From positions 842,676 through 906,675 of the forward strand of contig NW_027480595.1 in NCBI RefSeq assembly GCF_051401765.1: a stretch of 64,000 nt of DNA, written 5' to 3'. Of this stretch, positions 41,104 to 55,374 are shown piece after piece (position 1 is the first letter of the stretch; each line of letters opens with the position of its first letter). Origin of the DNA: Calliopsis andreniformis. Lineage: Eukaryota > Arthropoda > Insecta > Hymenoptera > Andrenidae. The notes beneath the pieces were generated by a model, which saw only the letters and a list, made by a program, of their open reading frames with translations, made no database searches and was not told where the DNA came from. A program made the position numbers and the translations under genes.

Positions 41104-44100
41104 TGAGTACGAGGGCTGAGGGTTGAGTATTGATGGTTGAGGTCTGAGGATTGAGGATTGAGGATTGAGGATTGATGATTGAGGATTCAGAATTGAGGAT
41201 TGAAGGTTGAGGATTGGGTATTGAGGATTGAAGAATGATGATTGAGGATTGAGAGTTGAGGATTGAGGATTGAAGATTGAGTATTGAGGATTGAAGGTTG
41301 ACGATTGAGGATTGAGGATTGAGGATTGAGGATTGAGGATTGAGGATTGAGGATTGAAGATTGAGTATTGAGGATTGAAGATTGAGGATTGTGGATTGAG
41401 GATTGACGATTGATGATTGAAGATTGAGGATTGAGGATTGAGGATTGAGGATTGAGGATTGAGGATTGAAGATTGAGGATTGAGGATTGAGGATTGAAGA
41501 TTGAGGATTGGGTATTGAGAATTGAAGAATGAGGACTGAGTATTGAGTATTGAGGATTGAGGATTGAAGATTGAGTATTGAGGATTGAAGATCGACGATT
41601 GAGGATTGAGGATTGAGGATTGAGGATTGAGGATTGAGGATTGAGGATTGAAGATTGAGAATTGGGGATTGAAGATTGAGGATTGAGGATTGAGGATTGA
41701 AGATTGCGTACTGAGGATTGAAGATTAAGATTGAGGATTGAGGATTGAGGATTGAGGATTGAGGATTGAGGATTCAAGATTGAGTATTCAGGATTGAAGA
41801 TTGAGGATTGAGGATTGAGGATTGAGGATTGAGGATTGGAGATTGAGTACTGAGGATTGAATATTAAGATTGACGATTGAGGATTGAGGATTGATGATTG
41901 AGGATTCAGGATTGAGGATTGAAGATTGAGGATTCGGCATTGAGGATTGAAGAATGAGGGTTGAGGAGTGAGGACTGAGGATTGCGGGTTGCAGATTGAG
42001 TATTGAGGATTGAAGATTGAGGATTGAGGATTGAGGATTGAGAATTGAGGATTGAGGATTGAGGATTGAGGATTGAAGATTGAGTATTGAGGATCGAGGA
42101 TTGAGGACTGAGGATTGAGGATTGAGGATTGAGAATTGAAGATTGAGGATTGGGGATTGAGGATTGACGATTGAGGATTGAGCATTGAGGACCGAGAATT
42201 GACGATTGAGGATTGAAGATTGAGTATTGAGGATTGAGGATTGAGGTTTGATGATAGAGGATTGAAGATTGAGGACTGAGTGTTGAGGGTTGAGTGATGA
42301 GAATTGATGTTTATGGATAGAGATTTGAAGATTGCAGGCTGAGTATTGAGTATTGAAACCTGTGAATTGCGGATATTCTATTGACGATTGAGGATTCACA
42401 ACTGATTGTTGAGGTCTGAGGGCTGAATATTGGGTGTTCAGGATTGTGGCTTCAGGATTGAGGTTTGAGGACTGAGGATTGAGGATTGAGGGTGAGGATT
42501 GAGGATTGAGGATAGAGAATTGAAGCCTGATGATTGGGTATTGAAGATTGAACATTGAGGATTGAGTGTTGAGGATAGAGGATTGAGGATTGAGGATTGA
42601 AGGTTGAATATTAATGACTGAATATTGAGGATTGAGGATTGAGGGTTGTGGATTGAGGACGAGGACTGAGGGTTGAGTATTGATGTTTGAAGTCTGAGGA
42701 TTCAGGATTGAAGATTGAGTATTGAAGATAGAAGACTGAGGATTGAGGATTGTCGATTAAGGATTGAGGATGAGGTCTGAGGGTTGAGGATTGAGGTTTG
42801 AGGACTGAGGACTGAGGATTGAGAATTGAGAATTGAGGATTGGGGATTGAGGATTGAAGATTGAGGATTGGGTATTGAGGATTGAAGAATGAGGATTGAG
42901 GATTGAGGATTGAGTATTGAGGATTGAAGATTGAGGATTGCGTATTGAGGATAGAACATTGAGGATTGAGGTTTGAGTATTGAGGATTGAGGATTGAGGA
43001 TTGAAGATTGAATATTGATGATTGAATATTGAGGATTGAGGATTGATGGTTGTGGATTGAGGACGAGGACTGAGGGTTGAGTATTGCTGTTTGAGGTCTG
43101 AGTATTGAGGATTGAGAATTGAGGATTGAGGATTGAGGATTGAAGACTGAGAATTGGGTATTTAGGATTGAAGGATGAGGATTGAGGATTGAGGATTGAG
43201 TATTGAGGATTGAGGATTGAGGATTGAAGGTTAAGATTGAGGATTGAGGATTGAGGATTGAGGATTGAGGATTGAGGATTGAAGATTGAGGATTGCGTAT
43301 TGAGGATAGAACATTGAGGATTGAGTATTGAGTATTGAGGATTGAGGATTGAGGATTGAAGATTGAATATTGACGATTGAAGATTGAGGATCGAGGATTG
43401 AGGGTTGTGGGTTGAGGACGAGGACTGACGGCTGAGTATTGATGTTTGATGTCTGAGGATTGAGGATTGAGGATTGAGGATTGAGGATTGAGGATTGAGG
43501 ATTGCGGATTGAAGATTGAGGATTGGGTATTGAGGATTGAAGAATGAGGATTGAGGATTGAGGAATGAGGATTGAGGAATGAGGATTGAGGATTGAAGAT
43601 GGAGGATTGGGTATTGAGGATTGAAGAATGAGGATTGAGGATTGAGGATTGAGGATTGAGGATTGAAGATTGAGTATTGAGGATTGAAGATTGACGATTG
43701 AGGATTGAGGATTGAGGATGGAGGATTGAAGATTGAGTATTGAGGATTGAAGATTGAGGATTGATGATTGAGGATTGAAGATTGAGGACTGAGTGTTGAG
43801 GGTTGAGTGATGAGAATTGATGTTTGTGGATTGAGTTTTGAAGATTGAAGAATAGGGATTGAGTATTGAAAACTGTGAATTGAGGATATTCTATGGTGGA
43901 CTGAGGATTGACAATTGATTGTTGAGGACTAAGGGCTGAAGATTGAGGATTCAGAATTGAGGATTAGGGATTGAGTTTTGAGGACTGAGGATTGATGGTT
44001 GAGGGTTGTGCGTTGAATATTGAGGGTTGAGTGATGAGAATTGATGTTTGTGGATAGAGATTTGAAGATTGCAGGCTGAGTATTGTGTATTGAAACCTGT

Positions 44101-44689
44101 CAATTGAGGATATTCTATTGACGATTGAGGACACACAACTGATTGTTGAGGTCTGAGGGCTGAATATTGGGGGTTCAGGATTGTGGATTCAGGATTGAGG
44201 TTTGAGGACTGAGGATTGAGGCTTGAGGGTGAGGATTGAGGATTGAGGATTGAGGATTGAAGGTTGAGGATTGCGTATTGAGGATAGAACAATGAGGATT
44301 GAGGATTGAGTATTGAGGATTGAGGATTGAGGATTGAAGATTGAATATTGATGATTGAATATTGAGGATCGAGAATTGAGGGTTGTGGATTGAGGACAAG
44401 GACTGAGGGTTGAGTATTGATGTTTGAGGTCTCAGGATTGAGGAATGAGTATTGAGAATTGAGGATTGAGGTTTGAGGATTGAAGATTGAGGATTGTGTG
44501 TTGAGGATTGAAGAATGAGGGTTGAGGATTGAGGATTGAGGATTGAGGATTGAAGATTGAGGATTGAAGATTGAATATTGATGATTGAAGATTGAGGATC
44601 GAGGATTGAGGGTTGTGGAATGAGGACGAGGACTGAGGGTTGAGTATCGATGTTTGAGGTCTGAGGATTGAGGATTGAGGACTGAGGAT
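41104..44689. repeat. 3.59-kb higher-order unit, copy 1
   Basis: Markers are at 42,372, 43,885 and 44,109. The unit starts at the GAGTACGAGGGCTGAGG element (41,105), which is rare in the array. From about 41.9 kb it is also related to 11.9-14.7 kb with a 30,005-bp shift (12,367/42,372, 13,880/43,885, 14,104/44,109). It has no gene; its longest open frame is a - strand heptapeptide repeat. Confidence 0.9.
43798..44185. repeat. Paired marker module, lineage 2
   Basis: GATATTCT at 43,885 and 44,109 with lineage-2 diagnostic bases. This copy and the one at 47,391 are followed by GAGGACAAGGAC (44,394 and 47,987) where most copies have GAGGACGAGGAC. Confidence 0.85.
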
Positions 44690-47600
44690 TGAGTACGAGG
44701 GCTGAGGGTTGAGTATTGATGGTTGAGGTCTGAGGATTGAGGATTGAGGATTGAGGATTGATGATTGAGGATTCAGAATTGAGGATTGAAGGTTGAGGAT
44801 TGGGTATTGAGGATTGAAGAATGATGATTGAGGATTGAGAGTTGAGGATTGAGGATTGAAGATTGAGTATTGAGGATTGAAGGTTGACGATTGAGGATTG
44901 AGGATTGAGGATTGAGGATTGAGGATTGAGGATTGAGGATTGAAGATTGAGTATTGAGGATTGAAGATTGAGGATTGTGGATTGAGGATTGACGATTGAT
45001 GATTGAAGATTGAGGATTGAGGATTGAGGATTGAGGATTGAGGATTGAGGATTGAAGATTGAGGATTGAGGATTGAGGATTGAAGATTGAGGATTGGGTA
45101 TTGAGAATTGAAGAATGAGGACTGAGTATTGAGTATTGAGGATTGAGGATTGAAGATTGAGTATTGAGGATTGAAGATCGACGATTGAGGATTGAGGATT
45201 GAGGATTGAGGATTGAGGATTGAGGATTGAGGATTGAAGATTGAGAATTGGGGATTGAAGATTGAGGATTGAGGATTGAGGATTGAAGATTGCGTACTGA
45301 GGATTGAAGATTAAGATTGAGGATTGAGGATTGAGGATTGAGGATTGAGGATTGAGGATTCAAGATTGAGTATTCAGGATTGAAGATTGAGGATTGAGGA
45401 TTGAGGATTGAGGATTGAGGATTGGAGATTGAGTACTGAGGATTGAATATTAAGATTGACGATTGAGGATTGAGGATTGATGATTGAGGATTCAGGATTG
45501 AGGATTGAAGATTGAGGATTCGGCATTGAGGATTGAAGAATGAGGGTTGAGGAGTGAGGACTGAGGATTGCGGGTTGCAGATTGAGTATTGAGGATTGAA
45601 GATTGAGGATTGAGGATTGAGGATTGAGAATTGAGGATTGAGGATTGAGGATTGAGGATTGAAGATTGAGTATTGAGGATCGAGGATTGAGGACTGAGGA
45701 TTGAGGATTGAGGATTGAGAATTGAAGATTGAGGATTGGGGATTGAGGATTGACGATTGAGGATTGAGCATTGAGGACCGAGAATTGACGATTGAGGATT
45801 GAAGATTGAGTATTGAGGATTGAGGATTGAGGTTTGATGATAGAGGATTGAAGATTGAGGACTGAGTGTTGAGGGTTGAGTGATGAGAATTGATGTTTAT
45901 GGATAGAGATTTGAAGATTGCAGGCTGAGTATTGAGTATTGAAACCTGTGAATTGCGGATATTCTATTGACGATTGAGGATTCACAACTGATTGTTGAGG
46001 TCTGAGGGCTGAATATTGGGTGTTCAGGATTGTGGCTTCAGGATTGAGGTTTGAGGACTGAGGATTGAGGATTGAGGGTGAGGATTGAGGATTGAGGATA
46101 GAGAATTGAAGCCTGATGATTGGGTATTGAAGATTGAACATTGAGGATTGAGTGTTGAGGATAGAGGATTGAGGATTGAGGATTGAAGGTTGAATATTAA
46201 TGACTGAATATTGAGGATTGAGGATTGAGGGTTGTGGATTGAGGACGAGGACTGAGGGTTGAGTATTGATGTTTGAAGTCTGAGGATTCAGGATTGAAGA
46301 TTGAGTATTGAGGATAGAAGACTGAGGATTGAGGATTGTCGATTAAGGATTGAGGATGAGGTCTGAGGGTTGAGGATTGAGGTTTGAGGACTGAGGACTG
46401 AGGATTGAGAATTGAGAATTGAGGATTGGGGATTGAGGATTGAAGATTGAGGATTGGGTATTGAGGATTGAAGAATGAGGATTGAGGATTGAGGATTGAG
46501 TATTGAGGATTGAAGATTGAGGATTGCGTATTGAGGATAGAACATTGAGGATTGAGGTTTGAGTATTGAGGATTGAGGATTGAGGATTGAAGATTGAATA
46601 TTGATGATTGAATATTGAGGATTGAGGATTGATGGTTGTGGATTGAGGACGAGGACTGAGGGTTGAGTATTGCTGTTTGAGGTCTGAGTATTGAGGATTG
46701 AGAATTGAGGATTGAGGATTGAGGATTGAAGACTGAGAATTGGGTATTTAGGATTGAAGGATGAGGATTGAGGATTGAGGATTGAGTATTGAGGATTGAG
46801 GATTGAGGATTGAAGGTTAAGATTGAGGATTGAGGATTGAGGATTGAGGATTGAGGATTGAGGATTGAAGATTGAGGATTGCGTATTGAGGATAGAACAT
46901 TGAGGATTGAGTATTGAGTATTGAGGATTGAGGATTGAGGATTGAGGATTGAAGATTGAATATTGATGATTGAAGATTGAGGATCGAGGATTGAGGGTTG
47001 TGGGTTGAGGACGAGGACTGACGGCTGAGTATTGATGTTTGATGTCTGAGGATTGAGGATTGAGGATTGAGGATTGAGGATTGAGGATTGAGGATTGCGG
47101 ATTGAAGATTGAGGATTGGGTATTGAGGATTGAAGAATGAGGATTGAGGATTGAGGAATGAGGATTGAGGAATGAGGATTGAGGATTGAAGATGGAGGAT
47201 TGGGTATTGAGGATTGAAGAATGAGGATTGAGGATTGAGGATTGAGGATTGAGGATTGAAGATTGAGTATTGAGGATTGAAGATTGACGATTGAGGATTG
47301 AGGATTGAGGATGGAGGATTGAAGATTGAGTATTGAGGATTGAAGATTGAGGATTGATGATTGAGGATTGAAGATTGAGGACTGAGTGTTGAGGGTTGAG
47401 TGATGAGAATTGATGTTTGTGGATTGAGTTTTGAAGATTGAAGAATAGGGATTGAGTATTGAAAACTGTGAATTGAGGATATTCTATGGTGGACTGAGGA
47501 TTGACAATTGATTGTTGAGGACTAAGGGCTGAAGATTGAGGATTCAGAATTGAGGATTAGGGATTGAGTTTTGAGGACTGAGGATTGATGGTTGAGGGTT

Positions 47601-48279
47601 GTGCGTTGAATATTGAGGGTTGAGTGATGAGAATTGATGTTTGTGGATAGAGATTTGAAGATTGCAGGCTGAGTATTGTGTATTGAAACCTGTCAATTGA
47701 GGATATTCTATTGACGATTGAGGACACACAACTGATTGTTGAGGTCTGAGGGCTGAATATTGGGGGTTCAGGATTGTGGATTCAGGATTGAGGTTTGAGG
47801 ACTGAGGATTGAGGCTTGAGGGTGAGGATTGAGGATTGAGGATTGAGGATTGAAGGTTGAGGAATGCGTATTGAGGATAGAACAATGAGGATTGAGGATT
47901 GAGTATTGAGGATTGAGGATTGAGGATTGAAGATTGAATATTGATGATTGAATATTGAGGATCGAGGATTGAGGGTTGTGGATTGAGGACAAGGACTGAG
48001 GGTTGAGTATTGATGTTTGAGGTCTCAGGATTGAGGAATGAGTATTGAGAATTGAGGATTGAGGTTTGAGGATTGAAGATTGAGGATTGTGTGTTGAGGA
48101 TTGAAGAATGAGGGTTGAGGATTGAGGATTGAGGATTGAGGATTGAAGATTGAGGATTGAAGATTGAATATTGATGATTGAAGATTGAGGATCGAGGATT
48201 GAGGGTTGTGGAATGAGGACGAGGACTGAGGGTTGAGTATTGATGTTTGAGGTCTGAGGATTGAGGATTGAGGACTGAG
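44690..48279. repeat. 3.59-kb higher-order unit, copy 2
   Basis: The shift from copy 1 is 3,586 bp up to about 46,930 and 3,593 bp after it, a gain of exactly one GATTGAG unit in copy 2 near 46,935 (three against four consensus units before GATTGAA). The junction at 44,690 joins GGACTGAGGATTG directly to GAGTACGAGG, the start of the unit. A direct tandem duplication with one later slippage event explains this. Confidence 0.9.
47391..47778. repeat. Paired marker module, lineage 2
   Basis: GATATTCT at 47,478 and 47,702. It is the 3,593-bp partner of the pair at 43,798. Confidence 0.85.
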
Positions 48280-51200
48280 GATTGAGGATTGAGGATTGAG
48301 GATTGAGGATTGAAGATTGAGGATTGGGTATTGAGGATTGAAGAATGAGGATTGAGGATTGAGGATTGAGGATTGAGGATTGAAGATTGAGTATTGGGGA
48401 TTGAAGGTTGACGATTGAGGATTGAGGATTGAGGATTGAGGATTGAGGATTGAGGATTGAGGATTGAGAATTGAGGATTGAGGATTGAGGATTGAAGATT
48501 GAGGATTGGGTATTGAGGATTGAAGAATGAGGATTGAGGATTGAGGATTGAGGATTGAGGACTGAGGATTGAGGATTGAGGATTGAAGATTGAGGATTGA
48601 GGAGTGAGTATCGAAGATTGAGGATTTGTGACTGAGGATTGAAGATTGAGGATTGAGGATTGAGGATTGAGGACTGAGGATTGAGGATTGAGGATTGAAG
48701 ATTGAGGATTGGGTATTGAGGATTGAAGATTGAGGATTGAGGATTGAGGATTGAGGAATGAGGATTGAAGATTGAGTACTGAGGATTGAAGATTAAGGTT
48801 GAGGATTGAGGATTGAGGATTGAGAATTGAGGATTGAAGATTGAGGATTGCGTATTGAGGATAGAACATTGAGGATTGAGGATTGTGTATTGAGGATTGA
48901 GTATTGAGGATTCAAGATTGAATATTGATGATTGAAGATTGAGGATCGAGGATTGAGGGTTGTGGATTGAGGACGAGGACTGAGGGTTGAGTATTGATGC
49001 TTGAGGTCTGAGGATTGTGGATTGAGGATTGAGAATTGAGGATTCAGGATTGAGGATTGAAGATTGAGGATTGGGTGTTGAGGATTGAAGAATGAGGATT
49101 GAGGATTGAGGATTGAGGATTGAGGATTGAGGATTGATGATTGAGTATTGAGGATTGAAGGTTGAGGATTGAGGATTGAGAATTGAGGATTGAGGATTGC
49201 GGATAGATGATTGAGGATTGGGTATTGCGGGTTGAACATTGAGGATTGAGGATTGAGGATTGAGGATTGAGGATTGAGGACTGAAGATTGAATATTGATG
49301 ATTGAATATTGAGGATTGAGGATTGATGGTTGTGGATTGAGGACGAGGACGGAGGGTTGAGTATTGCTGTTTGAGGTCTGAGGGTTGAGGAATGAGGATT
49401 GAGAATTGAGGATTGAGGATTGAGGATTGAAGATTGAGGATTGGGTATTGAGGATTGAAGACTGATGATTGGGTATTGAAGATTGAACAGTGAGTATTGA
49501 GTGTTGAGGATAGAGGATTGAGGATTGAGGATTGAAGGTTGAATATTAATGACTGAATATTGAGGATTGAGGATTGAGGGTTGTGGACTGAGGACGAGGA
49601 CTGAGGGTTGAGTATTGATGTTTGAAGTCTGAGGATTCAGGATTGAGGATTGAGAATTGAGGATTGAGGATTGAGGATTGAAGATTGAGGATTCGGTATT
49701 GAGGATTGAAGAATGAGGGTTGAGGAGTGAGGACTGAGGATTGAGGATTGCAGATTGAGTATTGAGGATTGAAGATTGAGGATTGAGGATTGAGGATTGA
49801 GGATTGAGGATTGAGAATTGAGGATTGAAGATTGAGTATTGAGGATCGAAGATTGGGGACTGAGGATTGAGGATTGAGGATTGAGAATTGAAGATTGAGG
49901 ATTGGGGATTGAGGATTGACGATTGAGAATTGAGCATTGAGGATTGAGAATTGAGGATTGAGGATTGAAGACTGAGTATTGAGGATTGAAGATTGAGGAT
50001 TGATGATTGAGGATTGAAGATTGAGGATTGAAGATTGAGTACTGAGGATTGAGGATTAAGATTGAGGATTGATGATTGAGGATTGAGGATTGAAGATTGA
50101 GGATTGGGGACTGAGTATTGAGGGTTGAGTGATGAGAATTGGTGCTTGTGGATAGAGGTCTGAAGATTGCAGATTGAGTATTAAGTATTGAAAACTGTGA
50201 ATTGAGGATATTCTATTGAGGATTGAGGATTGACAACTGATTGTTGAGGACTTAGGGCTGAAGATTGAGGATTCAGGGTTGAGGATTCAGGATTGAGGTT
50301 TGAGGACTGAGGATTGAGGATTGAGGATTGAGGATTGAGGATTGAGGATAGAAGACTGAGGATTGGGTGTTGAGGATTGAACATTGAGGATTGAGTGTTG
50401 AGGATAGAGGATTGAGGATTGAGGATTGAAGGTTGAATATTAATGACTGAATATTGAGGATTGAGGATTGAGGGTTGTGGATTGAGGACGAGGACTGAGG
50501 GTTGAGTATTGATGTTTGAAGTCTGAGGATTCAGGATTAAAGATTGAGTATTGAGGATAGAAGATTGAGGATTGAGGATTGTCGATTAAGGATTGAGGAT
50601 GAGGTCTGAGGGTTGAGGATTGAGGTTTGAGGACTGAGGACTGAGGATTGAGAATTAAGAATTGAGGATTGAGGATTGAGGATTGAAGATTGAGGATTGG
50701 GTATTGAGGATTGAAGAATGAGGATTGAGGATTGAGGATTGAGGATTGAGGATTGAAGATTGAGTATTGAGCATTGAAGCCTGACGATTGGGGATTGAGG
50801 ATTGAGGATTGAGGATTGAGGATTGAGGATTGAAGATTGAGAATTGAGGATTGAAGATTGACGATCGAGGATTGAGGATTGAGGATTGAGGATAGAGGAT
50901 TGAAGAATGAGGATTGAGGATTGAGGATTGAGGATTGAGGATTGAAGACTGAGTATTGAGGATTGAAGATTGAGGATTGAGGAGTGAGTATTGAAGATTG
51001 AGGATTTGGGACTGAGGATTGAAGATTGGGGTTTGAGGATTGAGAATTGAGGATTGAGGATTGAGGGTTGAGGATTGAAGATTAAGATTGAGGATTGAGG
51101 ATTGAGGATTGAGGATTGAGGATTGAGGATTGAGGATTGAGGATTGAAGATTGAGGATTGCGTATTGAGGATAGAACATTGAGGATTGAGTATTGAGTAT

Positions 51201-53700
51201 TGACGTTTGAGGATTGAGGATTGAAGATTGAATATTGATGATTGAAGATTGAGGATCGAGGATTGAGGGTTGTGGAATGAGGACGAGGACTGAGGGTTGA
51301 GTATTGATGTTTGAGGTCTGAGGATTGAGGATTGAGGATTGAGGATTGAGGATTGAGGATTGAGGATTGAGGATTGAAGATTGAGGATTGGGTATTGAGG
51401 ATTGAAGAATGAGGATTGATGATTGAGGATTGAGGATTGAGGATTGAAGATTGAGTATTGAGGATTGAAGGTTGACGATTGAGGATTGAGGATTGAGGAT
51501 TGAGGATTGACGATTGAGGATTGAGGATTGAAGATTGAGTATTGAGGATTGAAGATTGAGGATTGTGGATTGAGGATTGACGATTGAGGATTGAAGATTG
51601 AGGATTGAGGATTGAGGATTGAAGATTGAGGATTGGGTATTGAGGATTGAAGAATGAGGATTGAGTATTGTGTATCGAGGATTTAGGATTGAGGATTGAG
51701 GATTGAAGATTGAGTATTGATGATTGAATATTGAGGATTGAGGATTGAGGTTTGAGGATTGAGGACGAGGACTGACGGTTGAGGATTGAGGTTTGAGGAT
51801 CGAGTGTTGAGGATTGAGAGTTGAGGGTTGAGGATTGAAGATTGAGAATTGAGGATTGAAGATTGAGGATTGAGGATTGAGGATTGAGGATTGCAGACTG
51901 AGTATTGAGGATTGACGATGGGAGGATTGAGGATTGAGGATAGAAGATTGAGAATTGGGGACTGAGGATTCAAGATTGAGGATCGAAGATTGAGAATTGA
52001 GCATTGAAGATTGATAATTGAGGATTGAGGATTGAACATTGAGGACTGAGGATTCAGGATTGAAGATTGAGTATTGAGTATAGAAGATTGAGGATTGAGG
52101 ATTGTCGATTAAGGATTGAGGATGAGGGCTGAGTTTTGAGGATTGAGGTTTGAGGACTGAGGACTGAGGATTGAAGAATGAGGATTGAGGATTGAGGATT
52201 GAGGATTGAGGATTGAAGATTGAGTATTGAGGATTGACGATTGAGGATTGATGATTGAGGATTGAAGATTGAGGACTGAGTGTTGAGGGTTGGGTGATGA
52301 GAACTGATGTTTGTGGATTGAGATTTGAAGATTGAAGAATAGGGATTGAGTATTGAAAACTGTGAATTGAGGATATTCTATGGAGGACTGAGGGTAGACA
52401 ATTGATTGTTGAGGACTGAGGGCTGAAGATTGAGGATTCAGGATTGAGGATTAGGGATTGAGTTTTGAGGACTGAGGATTGATGGTTGAGGGTTGTGCGT
52501 TGAATATTGGGGGTTGAGTGATGAGAATTGATGTTTGTGGATAGAGATTTCAAGATTGCAGGCTGAGTATTGAGTATTGAAACCTGTGAATTGAGGATAT
52601 TCTATTGACGATTGAGGATTCACAACTGATTGTTGAAGTCTGAGGGCTGAATATTGGGGGTTCAGGATTGTGGATTCAGGATTGAGGTTTGAGGACTGAG
52701 GAATGAGGATTGAGGATTGAAGATTGAGTACTGGGGATTGAAGATTAAGATTGAGGATTGAGGATTGAGGATTGAGGATTGAGGATTGAGGATTGAAGAT
52801 TGAGGATTGCGTATTTAGGATAGAACATTGAGGATTGAGGATTTACTATTGAGGACTGAGGATTGAGGATTGAAGATTGAATATTGATGATTGAGATTGA
52901 GGATCGAGGATTGAGGGTTGTGGGTTGAGGACGAGGACTGAGTGTTGAGTATTGATGCTTGAGGTCTGAGAATTGAGGATTGAGGATTGAGGATTGAGGG
53001 TTGGGGATTGAGGATTCAGGATTGAGGATTGAAGATTGAGGATTGGGTATTGAGGATTGAAGATTGAGTATTGAGGATTGAAGATTGAGGATTGTGGATT
53101 GAGGATTGACGATTGAGGATTGAAGATTGAGGATTGAGGATTGAGGATTGAGGATTGAGGATTGAAGATTGAGGATTGGGTATTGAGGATTGAAGAATGA
53201 GGATTGAGTATTGCGTATTGAGGATTGAGGATTGAAGATTGAGTATTGAGGATTGAAGATTGACGATTGAGGATTCAGGATTGAGGATTGAGGATTGAGA
53301 TTTGAGGATTGAGGATTGAAGATTGAGTATTGGGGATTGAAGATTGAGGATTTAGGGTTGAGGATTGAGGATTGAGGATTCAGGATTGAAGATTGAGTAC
53401 TGAGGATTGAAGATTAAGATTGAGGATTGAGGATTGAGGATTGAGGATTCAAGATTGAGTGTTGAGGATTGAAGATTGAGGATTGAGGATTGAGGATTGA
53501 GGATTGAGGATTGGAGATTGAGTACTGAGGATTGAAGGTTAAGATTGACGATTGAGGATTGAGGATTGAGGATTGAGGATTGAAGATTGAGGTTTGGGTG
53601 TTGAGGATTGAAGAATGAGGATTGAGGATTGAGGATTGAGGATTGAGGATTGAAGATTGAGTATTGAGGATTGAATATTGAGGATTGAGGATTGAGGATT
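48280..53700. repeat. Mosaic segment of mixed module types
   Basis: About 48.3-49.4 kb matches about 61.9-63.0 kb (13,627-bp shift). About 49.4-50.4 kb resembles the 5-6 and 11-12 kb modules. About 51.7-52.05 kb matches the element carrying GACGATGGGAGG (15,030, 21,391, 24,005, 37,583, 40,190). About 52.27-52.9 kb matches 0.33-0.96 kb. I see no single long tandem duplication inside it. Markers are at 50,207, 52,372 and 52,596. Confidence 0.8.
52285..52672. repeat. Paired marker module, lineage 1
   Basis: GATATTCT at 52,372 and 52,596. It carries TATGGAGGAC and CCTGTGAATTG, like the pair at 341. Private changes include GGGTAGACAATTG near 52,391. Confidence 0.85.
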
Positions 53701-54537
53701 GAGCATTGAGGATTGAGGATTGCGGATAGAAGATTGAGGATTGGGTATTGCGGATTGAACATTGAGGATTGAGGATTGAAGATTGAAGATTGAGAATTGG
53801 GTATTCAGGATTGAAGAATGAGGATTGAGGATTGAGGATTGAGTATTGAGGATTGAAGACTGAGTGTTGAGGGTTGAGTGAAGAGAATTGATGTTTGTGG
53901 ATAGAGATTTGAAGATTGCAGATTGAGTATTGAGTATTGAAAACTGTGAATTGATGATATTCTCTTGAGGATTGAGGATTGACAACTGATTGTTGAGGAC
54001 TGAGGGCTGAAGGTTGAGGATTCAGGATTGAGGATTCAGGATTGTGGATTGAGGATTGAGGATTGAGAATTGAAGATTGAGGATTGAGTATTGAGGATTG
54101 AGGATTGAGGATTCAGGATTGAAGATTGAGTACTGAGGATTGAAGATTAAGATTGAGGATTGAGGATTGAGGATTGAGGATTGAGGATTGAGGATTCAAG
54201 ATTGAGTGTTGAGGATTGAAGATTGAGGATTGAGGATTGAGGGTTGTGGATTGAGGACGAGGACTGAGGGTTGAGTATTGATGTTTGAAGTCTGAGGATT
54301 CAGGATTGAAGATTGAGTATTGAGGATAGAAGATTGAGGATTGAGGATTGTCGATTAAGGATTGAGGATGAGGTCTGAGGGTTGAGGATTGAGGTTTGAG
54401 GACTGAGGACTGAGGATTGAGAATTAAGAATTGAGGATTGAGGATTGAGGATTGAAGATTGAGGATTGGGTATTGAGGATTGAAGAATGAGGATTGAGGA
54501 TTGAGGATTGAGGATTGAGGATTGAAGATTGAGTATT
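53701..54537. repeat. 837-bp tandem unit, copy 1 of 3
   Basis: The unit begins at GAGCATTGAGG. It contains one marker (53,956, as GATGATATTCTC) and one GACGAG slip. It carries A at 54,146 (GAAGATTAAG), where copies 2 and 3 have G. Left of 53,695 the periodicity is lost. Confidence 0.92.
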
Positions 54538-55374
54538 GAGCATTGAGGATTGAGGATTGCGGATAGAAGATTGAGGATTGGGTATTGCGGATTGAACATT
54601 GAGGATTGAGGATTGAGGATTGAAGATTGAGAATTGGGTATTCAGGATTGAAGAATGAGGATTGAGGATTGAGGATTGAGTATTGAGGATTGAAGACTGA
54701 GTGTTGAGGGTTGAGTGAAGAGAATTGATGTTTGTGGATAGAGATTTGAAGATTGCAGATTGAGTATTGAGTATTGAAAACTGTGAATTGATGATATTCT
54801 CTTGAGGATTGAGGATTGACAACTGATTGTTGAGGACTGAGGGCTGAAGGTTGAGGATTCAGGATTGAGGATTCAGGATTGTGGATTGAGGATTGAGGAT
54901 TGAGAATTGAAGATTGAGGATTGAGTATTGAGGATTGAGGATTGAGGATTCAGGATTGAAGATTGAGTACTGAGGATTGAAGGTTAAGATTGAGGATTGA
55001 GGATTGAGGATTGAGGATTGAGGATTGAGGATTCAAGATTGAGTGTTGAGGATTGAAGATTGAGGATTGAGGATTGAGGGTTGTGGATTGAGGACGAGGA
55101 CTGAGGGTTGAGTATTGATGTTTGAAGTCTGAGGATTCAGGATTGAAGATTGAGTATTGAGGATAGAAGATTGAGGATTGAGGATTGTCGATTAAGGATT
55201 GAGGATGAGGTCTGAGGGTTGAGGATTGAGGTTTGAGGACTGAGGACTGAGGATTGAGAATTAAGAATTGAGGATTGAGGATTGAGGATTGAAGATTGAG
55301 GATTGGGTATTGAGGATTGAAGAATGAGGATTGAGGATTGAGGATTGAGGATTGAGGATTGAAGATTGAGTATT
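54538..55374. repeat. 837-bp tandem unit, copy 2 of 3
   Basis: Marker at 54,793. G at 54,983 (GAAGGTTAAG) is shared with copy 3 at 55,820, which suggests that copies 2 and 3 separated after copy 1. Confidence 0.92.

Noticed and set aside
55100..55140. Promoter-like or terminator-like elements in the A/T-richer marker stretches
   Set aside because: GATATTCT and TATTGAG variants resemble loose -10 boxes by chance. No spaced -35 partner is maintained and, because the + strand has almost no C, no stable G-C stem can form.
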